Source of the DNA: Coleophoma eucalyptorum
Taxonomy: Eukaryota > Ascomycota > Leotiomycetes > Helotiales > Dermateaceae
Assembly: GCA_026120035.1 (NCBI GenBank)
Contig: JALRME010000013.1
Span: forward strand, 930,001 to 994,000
Reading direction: 5' to 3'
Length of the DNA: 64,000 nucleotides
Shown: one piece after another, positions 47,156 through 57,809 of the stretch
Position numbering within the stretch: the first letter of the stretch is position 1
How the letters are laid out: each line of letters starts with the position of its first letter
Made by a program: the position numbers and the translations under genes
Notes under the pieces: model-generated
Seen by the model: only the letters and a program-made list of their open reading frames with translations
Databases searched by the model: none
Told to the model about the DNA's origin: nothing

Positions 47156-47676
47156 CTTGACATGACATAATACTTCGTCTGAAAGTTATGCATCTCTCAA
47201 GCGACTCTTGACATACTGTACTATTGAATCGATTCTTTTGACATACTAATTGTTTTCTAATCTAATTTTCCATGGCTCTCACTTCCGTGAGTGCTGAAGT
47301 TAGAGAAAGAAAATAGAAGTTTTGGAGAAGGTGCCCCCGTTAGCTACCAGCTGGAATCTCCTTGTGCTGTATTTCGGGATGAGATAACTAGGAAAGTATG
47401 AGGAAATATCAACCCCGTCTGACTTGATGGTTGGATGGACTTACAATTGCTGAAAAACAAGTGACGCCTCGACAGCTGCTTCCATGAACCTATAACCTAC
47501 CCTCTTCCACCATCTACAGAAGTCAAAAGATCAACCAGAGAACGAGCATTCAGCAGAACTGAAGTATTTTACCACTTCTCAAGGACTGAACGAGGTCTAA
47601 GAACTGCGTCTAGATTCCGGCGATTGGGCCATCCCTGACATAGAAGCATAGAAGGTTCGTGGGAAAGACCTATAAA
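47156..47676. other. Convergent spacer
   Basis: This lies between the 3' ends of the SET gene and the Lys/acid-rich orphan. I see no gene. Confidence 0.5.
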
Positions 47677-48528
47677 CTAAGATGAAGCAGTAGACTGACC
47701 ACGGCGAATCGAAGCAATACCATTGGTGTCGATATCGGTGTCTATCTCTTCATCGTCTTCAAAATCGCGAAGATATTGCATCGCAGCCATCAGCCGGTCA
47801 TCATCACTAGACCCTTCTTTCTTGATGGTAGGTGAGAGCTTCGGGTCACTCTTCATGTAGCTTCCCTCTTTCTTCGCGATCACCATTTCGTCTCCTCCAT
47901 GCTCGAACTTGCTTCTCTTGTCTCGATTCTTGAACTTCTCCTCTCGAGCAGCCCAGGTAGCGTCGTCATGTCTGCGACCAAAAGCTGCGTTTTCGTTCTC
48001 GACCTTGACCTTAACCTTGGCACGCTTGCTTCTTCGAGGTTTGGTAAGACTCTTCTCAATCTCCTTTACCTCAACCTTGAGACCACCACCCTCGTGCTGG
48101 ATATCGACATCCATATCAAAACTCTCCAGCATACGATCAAGTTCACCGAGATTCGCGGCGACATCACCCGACTTTTTGGCAACTTCGCTCGCAATCCCAT
48201 TAAGTTTCTCCTTCTCCATTCTAGCCTTCCACTTGCCCTCCTTCTCAAACTCCCATTGCTCAAACATCAAGTCCTCTTCTGGATCGCTGATCTCTCCATT
48301 GTTGAGGCCACTTGGGGTGAGAGCCAAGGAATTGAAGTAACGCTTCTTGGATTCGGGACAGCCTTTACAGCGGCATTTGTTCTTGTGCACTTTGACTTGG
48401 TGGGTTAGGTTCCAGCACGGTTTGTCATCAACCTGCTTAAGTGTGTATGCAACGTGTGGCCAGCAGATACTGTGCATGATCACAGTACAGCTGCACTGAC
48501 CGTAGGTATGAGTAGTCGTTACGCACAT
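47677..48528 (-). CDS. Hypothetical Lys/Glu-rich protein with Cys-rich N-terminus
   Basis: A single uninterrupted frame from the ATG at 48528 gives 283 residues. The first 60 residues hold eight cysteines and several histidines (including GQCSCTVIMHSICWPH and CRCKGCPESKK), which look like a small zinc-binding module. The remainder is highly charged, with basic runs (KPRRSKRAKVKVKV) and an acidic end (FEDDEEIDTDID), and is probably disordered. Basic runs suggest a nuclear location. I do not recognise the family, though Cys-rich N-termini of this kind are common in lineage-specific Leotiomycete proteins. Confidence 0.65.
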   Translation of the reverse strand: MCVTTTHTYGQCSCTVIMHSICWPHVAYTLKQVDDKPCWNLTHQVKVHKNKCRCKGCPESKKRYFNSLALTPSGLNNGEISDPEEDLMFEQWEFEKEGKWKARMEKEKLNGIASEVAKKSGDVAANLGELDRMLESFDMDVDIQHEGGGLKVEVKEIEKSLTKPRRSKRAKVKVKVENENAAFGRRHDDATWAAREEKFKNRDKRSKFEHGGDEMVIAKKEGSYMKSDPKLSPTIKKEGSSDDDRLMAAMQYLRDFEDDEEIDTDIDTNGIASIRRGQSTASS

Positions 48529-49199
48529 CTTGAGCTGAAGAGATTTTCTAGGTTCTTGAGTTAGTAGAAAGTCCTCACAGATTATATGCGTCGCTGACCT
48601 GGCAGGGAAGTCTGAAGAATATGACGTGGGTTTTCAGCTCTTTGTGTGCCACATAGTGTATAGATTATCTCTATGCTGTAGTGTTCTAGGTTAACAATAA
48701 ACTATTTAACTGCCATACGTGATAGATTCATTGATTGTAACTAATCTTGCGTAAGATATCGATCTTGCTGGGAAAGTTAAGCGACGGATGTTTTCCGTTT
48801 TCTTTAACAAAGACGTGAAGGTCGAGACAGAGGTCTTGAATCTTACTAGTGAGACTGTCTCAGTCAAGACCATAAAATTGAGGTGTATGTGGGCTTTGAG
48901 AAGTTGCATAAATACCGACGTGTATGTGAGACTGATATTCTTCGTTTACTTGTCAATATTCGTACTTCGGTAAGAGACTGAACTGCTATGATAGCGCCAG
49001 ATCTTAGTGAGAGAAGAGAACCAGTAATGAAGCGTGGAGATTTGATAGAATGAAACTGTATCTGAAAGAAGCAGGTTGTTGTTGTCACGTTCATAGAACG
49101 AGAGTATCAAAGTAAAAGTGAAATCGCAGGAAGGAGGCCAACCACTCAGCTTAAAAGCGGGGACGCTCTAACAGTAATACGATTTGAAGACCTGGGAAT
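48529..49199. other. Spacer between the Cys-rich orphan and the repeat array
   Basis: AT-rich sequence with no protein-like frame; it includes the promoter of the orphan gene at its left end. Confidence 0.4.
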
Positions 49200-49276
49200 T
49201 CCGTTGCATGACGGACTTTCTCAAAGATGGATTATCAGTTTCTGCCACTTCTCACCACCCTCCGTCATGCAACGGA
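49200..49276. repeat. Perfect 16-bp inverted repeat with 45-nt loop
   Basis: TCCGTTGCATGACGGA at 49200-49215 and its exact reverse complement at 49261-49276 enclose 45 nt. The same core recurs at intervals through the following 1.2 kb, so this inverted pair marks the left end of the motif array. It could be a terminal inverted repeat of a small non-autonomous element, but no target-site duplication was confirmed. Confidence 0.75.
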
Positions 49277-49374
49277 TTTCTAGAAATTAGTTTGAGAGAA
49301 AAGGCCTGTTTAGACATTGTGCATCAGTCTATACTAGGTTTGCATCACTTGGTTATAAGGTGAAGAGGTTGGTT

Positions 49375-50458
49375 CCGTTACATGACGCAGGTGCATAACG
49401 ATGTTAAAATAAGCTCAAGACACAGCATGTTTAATAACACGTGTACTAATCCGGGGTAGCAATACCTAGCTACAACATCCAGAAGCTCAGATTCGTTGCA
49501 TAACGCGGCTAAGCAACGATGTTGAATTAAACTTAAGGCACAGCATGCTTAACGATATATGTGCTAGTCTAATAATAACAATACCTAGTCATAGACTGAA
49601 GAACTTGGTTTCGTTGCATGACGGCAAGTTATCGTTCGATATAAAGTATATATATGCACGGTGTTGTCAAGTACTACTATAGCTTAGTTCCTAATCCTAG
49701 GGGTTAGAGAAGCAGAATTTATCTATTAGTGTAGCAATGAGTAATTTTCGTTGTATGACGCAGATAAAATTCGTTAGAAAGAAGAAGTAATACGAACAGT
49801 TCTCTAAGTTATCGCAGTATGATATAAAAACCCTATGTAGCATAGTGCCCTACCCCGGATTTTGTTGGTATAAAAATAACTGTTTTAAGTAGATTCTAGT
49901 TTATGAAGGTACTAGCCCTATTAAAGGCTGTTGTTATTGCATGACGTATACAAAACGTTGTTGAAAATAAAGAATACTTGCGGTTCTCTAGGTCAACATG
50001 GTGTTTATAAAACTTAACGTAGCCTAGTAGTGCCTTACCCTAGATTCTGTCGACATAAAAATAAACTGTCAAAGTACACACTAGTCAATAAAGGTAACAA
50101 TACCGTGGAGAATGTTTTCATTGCGTAACGCATAGATACACCCGCCAGGGCGAAATATATTTATTTGGAGTTGTGCCCCATAGCAGCGTTGAAATATTTC
50201 AATGTAAAAGAGCGAATATCCCCTAGCACCCAAAAAACAGTGTAGCCTTGAGACCATTATAGCTGACTCACCTCCTGAACTAGATAGATTCTCTTGTATA
50301 AGCAAAAGTAATGAATCGCATATATAGGCAACGACGCCCCATAACAACGTCGAAACACTTCAGTGCAAAATAATCAAATGTCATACACTCCAAGGTACAG
50401 CAAAAACCCTGAGATTCATCATCTTATTTTTCGAGGTTGAAATTTTGTTGCATAATGC
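49375..50458 (+). repeat. Degenerate tandem array led by a GTTGCATGACGC-like motif
   Basis: Variants of the 14-bp core begin at 49375, 49493, 49611, 49748, 49934, 50118 and 50445. The first two units are both 118 bp and align along their length (shared CACAGCATG, AACGATGTT and CAATACCTAG blocks). The units at 49748 and 49934 are 186 and 184 bp and share a different body (GTTCTCTA, ATAAAAATAA and related blocks). Another block starting GCCCCATA repeats at 50175 and 50336. Differences between compared copies are mostly C/T and G/A transitions, as left by repeat-induced point mutation. No coding capacity is seen. Confidence 0.75.
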
Positions 50459-50702
50459 ATAAGTTATATGCTGCGGTATTTGCAAGAGAATATTATTTGC
50501 AGTTTTTGTTTTTCTAGTTCAAAACCCAATGTTCTTGGCCGACCTGAACAATCAAGCAGAGCTTGTTTAGATAAGGAGATGCATTCCTGTACAGTATATT
50601 GCTACGATTTATCTCTTGCGCCTAAAATATACATAAATGCACTTCCACCAGTCTTTCTTGATGGATGTAGCAATTTTTAAAGCCCTTCCTACACCTTGTA
50701 TT

Positions 50703-52411
50703 TTATGTACACTGTGCCGTACCGCCGTCGTTACTAATCATCTTAGCCACGGCCTGCACCAGACTGATACCCATGACGATGGTTCCAAAACACACACATG
50801 CAACGGCTGGGATGGTTTTCCAGCTGCGGCTACTCAGCTTGATATAGCAGAGCGGCGGAAGGATATAAGCTAAGGCACAAGCACTCGTAGCACCAATCAA
50901 CTCAAACACCGCGCCAAGATCACAGGTAATGAGGCTCAGCATCATAGCACTGACCACCAAGGAGCTGGTGAAGATTAGGTGCAGATTCATGTTGAAGGGC
51001 TCTCCAGGGAACCAATACTGCATCATAACCTCTCGGCAGACGAACGCTTCAAGGGGAAGGGTGGTGAGCATGTTGAGGCCGAAACACAGGCGGGCAATGT
51101 TTACCATCGTGTTGTCGGATGGGAAGTTGTTGAGAACATTTCCTTGGGTTAGATTTCCGAAGGTTAGGAACCCGGCGAGCGCCATGAGGAGGCAGGCAAA
51201 CATAGAGATACCTGTGCTGTAGTGGGTGACTCGGGCAAATCGATCGATCGTTGGCGTCTTTAAAGAGCCGTAGATTAGGAGGGAGTTATGGTGACATACA
51301 AATGCTTGACGCTGTTAAACTAGGCCGAGTAGACAATGGGGGGGGGGGGAGCTTACCGAATGAAATAACGCCAATAGCTTGAAAAACACCCGTATTAATG
51401 GTCAGAAGCTGTGTATCAAAGCTACCTCGAGCTTCAGATGGAGCCAGGATTCCTTGTATCACGACAGTGATCAAGATAACCATCATACTGATCAGAGCCA
51501 GTGTGCTTGCCTTTGCCAGCTGTATCGAATCAGCATAAAAATTGCCCAAGACATGGCAACTATCTTACCTTGGCTATATCTCTATACAGACTAAGAGGAT
51601 AGCTAATCCCCAAGACAAAGATGACAATGGCAGCTCTTCTATTTGCTAAAAGCCCCAACACCGGTACTTCGCTCAGATTCGGCCAAATGGCTAGTAAGAC
51701 ATGTGGTATAGAGTCCCCAACAATGATGCCGAACGCGATCATACCACCGAACGCAAAAGCCCATTGTGCAACAGAGATGGCAATCAAGCCGGTTTTTCCA
51801 AAGCAATGCTCCACAGTGCCTTGGAAGCTATTACTCCCACTCAACTTGCTGTTGATCACAATCAATCGAATGGTCCAATCCACAGTTATGGTTAGGACAA
51901 CAAGTAGTATAATGCCCGTAAGCAGGCCCGCCTGACGGAAGGCATAAGGTTGTCCAATAATTCCAGCACCGATGATAGAATTGGCCATATTCATGAAGGC
52001 AGACCTGAGTCCAGATTTGGGTCGTTGTCGCTCGCGTTCAGCCCATTCCTGTACATCATTGTCATTGCCCCAGGGACTAGCTGCGAGCGTGACGGAGGGT
52101 GCTTCGATGTCTGTGAGAAGGGGTATTGAAGTATGGCGGCGATCGCGGCGTCCCGACAGGGGAGAATCTCGATATGGTGGAGGTGCAGCTGCACCATCGT
52201 CGGGGGTCTCAACATCAAGGGGAGGTAAATCGAAGCGTACTCGATTCGGCGTTCGTGGTGTTCGTGGTTCTTGAGGTCCGCCAGGGTGTACCACTATGTC
52301 CTCATCATCGGAAGAGGAATCGCCGGACAGTAAAGCGCGATCCTCTTCGTGGACGGAATCACTGGGACTGCCTCCATCCTTGCGGAGACTCTGTGAATTG
52401 GCCTTGGCCAT
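50703..52411 (-). CDS. Vacuolar-type amino acid transporter (AAAP family, Avt-like)
   Basis: This family moves neutral amino acids across the vacuolar or plasma membrane with protons. Three exons (52411-51569, 51519-51357, 51304-50703) give 535 residues; introns are 49 and 52 nt. The first 140 residues are an acidic, Ser/Pro-rich cytosolic tail. The transporter core begins at SGLRSAFMNMANSIIGAGIIGQPYAFRQAGL, matching the first helix of the family. About eleven membrane segments follow, including GSNSFQGTVEHCFGKTG between helices and FVCHHNSLLIYGSLK after the second splice. The order and tail length resemble the fungal Avt2/Avt6-type branch, but the subgroup is uncertain. The second intron carries a run of 12 C on the coding strand close to its donor. 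Confidence 0.9.
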
Positions 52412-52975
52412 ATTTCTATCGCGGGAGCATCGTGGTCGATATTATAGACAAGCTGTCAAAGAGCCTTACGTTGCGCTTGCGAGGCTACCTCTTCGCTTAA
52501 TTGCGGCCTTGTCATACGAAGGAAGGGGCTTAGTGGGTCAAGGAGCTTCGGGACTCCTCGTACTCAGGTACTCACGTACTTTGCACAAGTGTAATAATAC
52601 ACCACATGTCAAGAATTGAATTTTCATTTATTTGTGTACGTAGAATTGTATCCAGTCGAGGGATTTCTATCATCTATACTTTTTATTATGTATGTATTTT
52701 AGGGACTATCCCCATGAACCGTGTCGCTCAAATGCAATGCAACGCTAATGTAATCAGATAAAAAGCTAGATCCCTCCGCAAGGCATTCCGTGGAATGTAA
52801 ATGCCCTTACCAACATCCTTGTCATTGGATATGAGCATGGGATTTCTGAGCGCATTGCGGATCAGGAAACCAAAGCCCTTGTTCACCATGTGCACCGCAA
52901 GGGTTTGACCGTGAATGGCGTTCGAGGGAATCTTATGGGTGTATTGAAGTACTGGGCCGTGTTAAGTTCGAGGGC
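52412..52975. other. Spacer between transporter and protease
   Basis: Both neighbours are on the minus strand, so this holds the transporter promoter and the protease 3' UTR. No gene is seen. The right part (52610-52740) is AT-rich. Confidence 0.5.
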
Positions 52976-54880
52976 TCAGACCGAGATTATAAGAAACACA
53001 AGAGCGACCAGCATTGAAATCCAAGGGCAAGTTTCGATTCGAAGGCCACCTGAACTGGAGGATGTCGTCGTAGCAGTAGCTCCACTAGAAGAACTTTTGG
53101 AAGTCGCAGAGGCAGCACTTCCTGAAGCCGCAGAAGTCTCGTGGCCACTCAATGCTGGAGAATGAGTACTTGTTGACTTTGAAGCCTCACCAGTTGTCGT
53201 GCTGGCTGTAGAGCCCCCTGATGTAGAGCTTGGAACTGTTGATTGTGTGTTAGACTTTGTTTTGGATTTGGATACAGTTGTTGTTGGGATAATATTTGTG
53301 CTTGAACTCGACTGAGATATAGGCAAAGGTGTGGAGGTGAAAGTTGGAGAGGATGTGGAAGACAACTCTGAAGTAGAGGACTTGGAGTCTGATAAAGAAG
53401 TAGTAGGCCCACCAGTAGAAGACGCGGATGTCGCAGTCGTTGAATCTGACGAAGACGAGCTTGTCTCAGCAAAACCTGGTTACAAGTTAGTATGTTAAAC
53501 TTCCATTTCAAAACACTGGGATTTAGGACTCACCAATCCGGCTGCCGTCGATATCGAAAACGCTGTAAACATTCTTTAAGAAGGTATCCCCCAGGAGCCA
53601 AGCACCGTCAACAACTGCATGGCCAAAAATGTTGCTCGTACACATTCCACTTCCAACGGAGCCGCCAACCCAGTCTGCTGCAGAGACACTATATGATACT
53701 TCATTGAAAACGAACTCTGCAGCTGTTGTGGTCGTACATGGAATGGAATATGTTATACTATCCGAGGTTTTGGAGCCGGTTATGAGTTTGTGGAAAGCAG
53801 CCACATCCGTTGGAGGGCCAAAAATATAAGAGGTGCCAGTATCAATATAAGCAAGTCTTCCTGTGAGTCCCGCTAAGCTCCCAACCAACCCCATGTCGTC
53901 CATTGGTATGGCCCAGTCTCCACCAGCAGCTGAAGATACAGCACTGTAACTCAAAGATCCACCGTATTTCGAAGTGTCAGGCGCTCCAAAATTGATCTCG
54001 CCTGTATTGGTTCCATCCTCTGCACGGTTGATGCTGATCCCAAATAGATTTGTTTTGAGACTTTTTGAGTTCACAAGAGTTTCCATGAAGTTTGGTGTAG
54101 CTCCAGTCGCCATCGAAAGACCAAGAATGCCATCAAATGGAAAAGCCGTGAAATCAGCGGAGGTGACATTTGCATTACCAAGCGTCATAGTGAAGGTTAA
54201 CCCAGCAAGGGTGAGACTGTCAGTGGCTAGACTACCGCTTACGGATCCTGAGCCATAGGAAACGCTGAAGGTTTCTGTAGAAGACTGGTAAGTGGTCGAA
54301 TCTGCTGGGCCGAACGAGTTATGTAGCACGCAGGAGTCTGATGTACAAGTTGGCCCCATCACCCAGCTCGTTCCCGCACCTGTGTCCAAGAGCATGTACA
54401 TTGGCGTTCCCTTGGAGCCAAGAGCTACTTCTGTGAAATAGGAGTAGTCAGTTCCATCCTGATCAATGCCAGCACTATTTGTTTGGCTCGGTGTACTAGC
54501 AGACATGATTGAGTAGGAGTTATCTCTCTTCTCAACCTTCACCGGCCGCGTCGGTGTTCCACGGGAATATTTTTTGGTCAGTTGGGCAGCAAGTCGACCA
54601 ACTCGAAGCTCTTCGGAAAGATCGTTCTAGGCAAAGTCAGCAAGCATCCTTTTCATAACTCGGTCGTGGACAGTATTCTAACCTTCGGTATCCGCTGAAC
54701 AATCTTAAAAGAACGAGGTCTTTGCACTTCATCCACTGGAATGGCAACTCGAGATTCCAATCCACGTTTCGAGGCACACGAGTCGTTCTCTAAGCATCTA
54801 TACGTTGGGTCCCAAGGGAAGAATGCAGAGCAGACATGGCTAAGGGCGACTGCCGTCGCCACGGCCTTGACGATCAACAT
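52976..54880 (-). CDS. Secreted, probably GPI-anchored aspartic protease (A1 family)
   Basis: A pepsin-like aspartyl protease of yapsin style acts at the cell surface or wall. Three exons (54880-54683, 54626-53534, 53475-52976) give 596 residues; the last intron has a perfect TACTAAC branch. A signal peptide spans 1-19. A propeptide ends at a Kex2-type KR near residues 99-100. The two catalytic motifs are LLDTGAGTSW (Asp near 147) and AYIDTGTSYIFG (Asp near 328), and a YGSGSVSG flap-like segment lies between. The last exon encodes a Ser/Thr-rich stalk of about 140 residues, then a hydrophobic tail of about 16 residues, which together suggest a GPI signal. The ATG at 54880 is chosen because the signal peptide starts there and no upstream ATG exists in frame. 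Confidence 0.92.
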
Positions 54881-56789
54881 TTTACCGGAGATCAAGGAGA
54901 GCTCTGCTGCACGAGCATTGGTGACAAAAATCAATGAGATGACGTTCGAATAAATTCAGGAGTCCCGGAGGGCCTGTATTGTTGTCGTCAAAACAGATCG
55001 ATCGTACTGATAATCAGTAAAGTGATGTGCTTTGCGGCAGAGTGACTTTCGATAGATGTGGGGAGATAATTCTAATACGAAAGACCGTTGCGAAAGTGGC
55101 AAAAATCGAAAGCAATAAGATGCACGGCAGACTGGGTATCAATTGAGTTTCGTAGTTCAAGGACGCGGACACAAGTCGGACTCGGAAGTGGACTTCTAGA
55201 GTATTAGACTCTTGCTCGGGCGATGGCTCGATGATGATGATGATTAGAGATTATTTAACGAGGGAAATATGAACAAGCTGCAAGTCGAGCAGGACAGTGA
55301 AGTCGTCGACAGAGTTGTAATTACAAAGATGTAGGTATGTTGTAGGTATGTATATGTACGTAGATAAAATGTCGCGAGGCCTGAGAAATATGCTCGAGGT
55401 GGTGAAGGGTGCAAACAAGGCAGGAACAAAGGTAACAGCAAATGCAGATGCTAAATGACGAATAATGGCCCAATGCCCTTAACTTTTGATCGTTACAAGG
55501 AAAGCGGACTTAAGTAGGGAGCGAGGGGGAAGGATGAGTTTCAAAAGGGAGAGAAGGAGGAGGGATGGCGAGGTAAAGAGGAAGGAGATTCGAGGCTTGC
55601 GGCATACCCTTAGGAGAAGTCAAGAAGAAGGATGCGTGCTTGGGATAATGAATGGTGGGTATAAAGTCTTGGACATTTCCACGCTTATCGCTTTGGGACA
55701 GCGCGCCAGCACCGAAGAAGCAAGCACCCGGTGCCGATCATCTTCAGACAGCCATGTCCAACAATTCGGCCCACGACATGTCAGCAATACTGGACAACAA
55801 AGCTGGAGATTTGGATTCGTACAGGCACGAGTTTGGCCTCCGTCCAGCCTGCAATCTCCCGACCCATTGGCTGGCGTCTTTACGGTTATTCACGAACTGC
55901 TACCAAGCGAGGTCCGCTTAAACTTATTCCTCCACTGCGGTATGAGCATGGCCTGAGCCGGCCAGGGGAAATCTTGTTGTGCCAATCACCAGTCACCTGC
56001 AAGCCATCGTGATCCATATTCAAATTGCGACCTTCCGTTCCTCACCAGCCTTCGCAACAAGTTGGCTGAGCTAAAAGCTCGTCGGTCTTGTACTACGACG
56101 TTGGTACACAAGAGGCTGACCGTTCCTTGTCCTTACATCCCAGGTTCCGGTTGGCATGCTCCGCTGTTACAGGTGAACTGTAATACTGACGATGATCATG
56201 ATTGACGATGATGATGATTGAGGACCCTCTTGACCACGCAGGGAGGGCAGAAATGATAAGCCGTCCTTGCGTACCGTAGATTACCATCGCCCATTTGGTC
56301 ACTGTCCGTGGAGATGCCAGGGTATAAACAATTACCATGGCCGTGTAAGCCCGCTCCACGCAACAATCCTCGCGAGATTGAAAAATCATTGGCTCATTTT
56401 CCAATAATGTGGGCTTTTGTTTGTCTTGATGGGGTCCGTGTGCGTACCTCGCGGTAACAGACCGAGAGCTCGATTATTCCGGGCGACGCGGTGGCCACAT
56501 AGTCTGGAGTGGCTGACTTGAATAACTGGATTGTTCGACTTTGTTAATGATGACTTCTGGCTGGCTGCAGCATCGTAGCCCATCTGCAACGTTATGCTAA
56601 GCGCGTGGTGGTTGTAATCTAGGGGTGCACATTTGCATTTCGGGTTAATCGAAATCGATAGTTCTGGCCCTTGAACTTGCGTGTCGCGGTTCCCCCGCAT
56701 ACACTATTGGTAGGGGTTGCATCATGGCGCACAAAGAGCTTGGGGTTGGTTTCTGTGCCACGCTCACAAAGACTATCAGGGTTTGAACT
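54881..56789. other. 1.9 kb intergenic region
   Basis: No supported gene. A purine-rich stretch at 55498-55590 gives an open plus frame (55486-55956) that is Arg/Glu-biased and not protein-like. GATGATGATGATGA microsatellites occur near 55230-55245 and 56200-56220. The PTAR1-like gene ends at the right edge. Confidence 0.4.
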
Positions 56790-57809
56790 TCATCGGCAAT
56801 GCATTTTCTGATGATATTCGCCATACCAATCCAGGCTGGCCTGCAAAATTATCCGACTCCTTGAACCTGGTGCTTGTGCTTCAATTCTCGCTTTGATTGC
56901 GTCTAAGAACGCAATTTGTTGTTCTTCTTTGACTTCACCGGAAGCAACCATGGTCCTGAGGAAGATCCAAACAGACTCATGAGTCCAGTTGAATGAAGAA
57001 GCTAGCCCGAGGACCTCGTCGCAGATGGAAGCTCGACTAGTCACGTCTAACGTCAAGTCTCGTTTCTTCAGAGAGAGGCAGAAGAGCAATGCAGACCAGC
57101 CAGAGATATCCCCCGGATGCCTCAAGCACCAGTCTCGGACAGAGCAAGTTAGCTCTAGAGTCTGTACACCGGCATTGTTGCTATTTATAAGCCAACGAAA
57201 ATGTGACCACGCGTAATAGTTTCGAGGGTGTCTTTCTGCCGCGATGAGAATCACAGCTGTAAGGTCTCGTTGTACATTTCTTGGCTTGCCAAATTGTTGA
57301 TAGAGCTCTAACAACCAACGACGATGGTTCCAGAGCGTAGGTGATTTGGTGTGACGGTGAAGAGGCGATGTCAACAAGGAATCTGTGAATAAAAGCTCTT
57401 TATCCAATACCACCTCCAGCTCAGATGAGGAGACACGTGTCTGATACAGGTTGATGATTCTCTTTCGAGTGTTTGCAGCTGTGAGGTTTTCTGGGTCCAT
57501 GAGGAGCATCACTGCTGATGCATCCTGCAGGTTCTGGAGCCTATCTTCCTTCATGTGCGGTATGCCTTTTAAAAATATCTTGCGGGCAATCACGAAGGCT
57601 TGAACCAATTTGAGCTTTGGTACACCTATACTGTGTCCATCTTGTAGAATATTTTGACCTTCCGGTAGCAGGTGGCTTTTCCCAAGAAGCTCAACCTCTA
57701 TTAGATGCGATGTTGATGAGCTGAGCGCTGCTACAATGTCATTGTAGACGATTTGGGGGTCGCCGGACTTGACCGAATTGACAACGTCTTGATCAAGAGC
57801 TCTCGACAT
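56790..57809 (-). CDS. Protein prenyltransferase alpha-subunit repeat protein (PTAR1-like)
   Basis: A single exon encodes 339 residues from the ATG at 57809. It carries prenyltransferase-alpha (PPTA) helical repeats, each centred on a Trp with a short acidic or basic context. The clear ones are SPTLWNHRRWLLELY (about 170-185), HPRNYYAWSHFRWLI (about 206-220) and HPGDISGWSALLF (about 243-256). Fewer repeats and a diverged N-terminus distinguish it from Ram2 and from the Rab geranylgeranyl transferase alpha subunit. PTAR1 in animals forms a separate geranylgeranyltransferase type III acting on the SNARE Ykt6. Orthology to that enzyme is an inference from repeat pattern only. Confidence 0.82.
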   Translation of the reverse strand: MSRALDQDVVNSVKSGDPQIVYNDIVAALSSSTSHLIEVELLGKSHLLPEGQNILQDGHSIGVPKLKLVQAFVIARKIFLKGIPHMKEDRLQNLQDASAVMLLMDPENLTAANTRKRIINLYQTRVSSSELEVVLDKELLFTDSLLTSPLHRHTKSPTLWNHRRWLLELYQQFGKPRNVQRDLTAVILIAAERHPRNYYAWSHFRWLINSNNAGVQTLELTCSVRDWCLRHPGDISGWSALLFCLSLKKRDLTLDVTSRASICDEVLGLASSFNWTHESVWIFLRTMVASGEVKEEQQIAFLDAIKARIEAQAPGSRSRIILQASLDWYGEYHQKMHCR

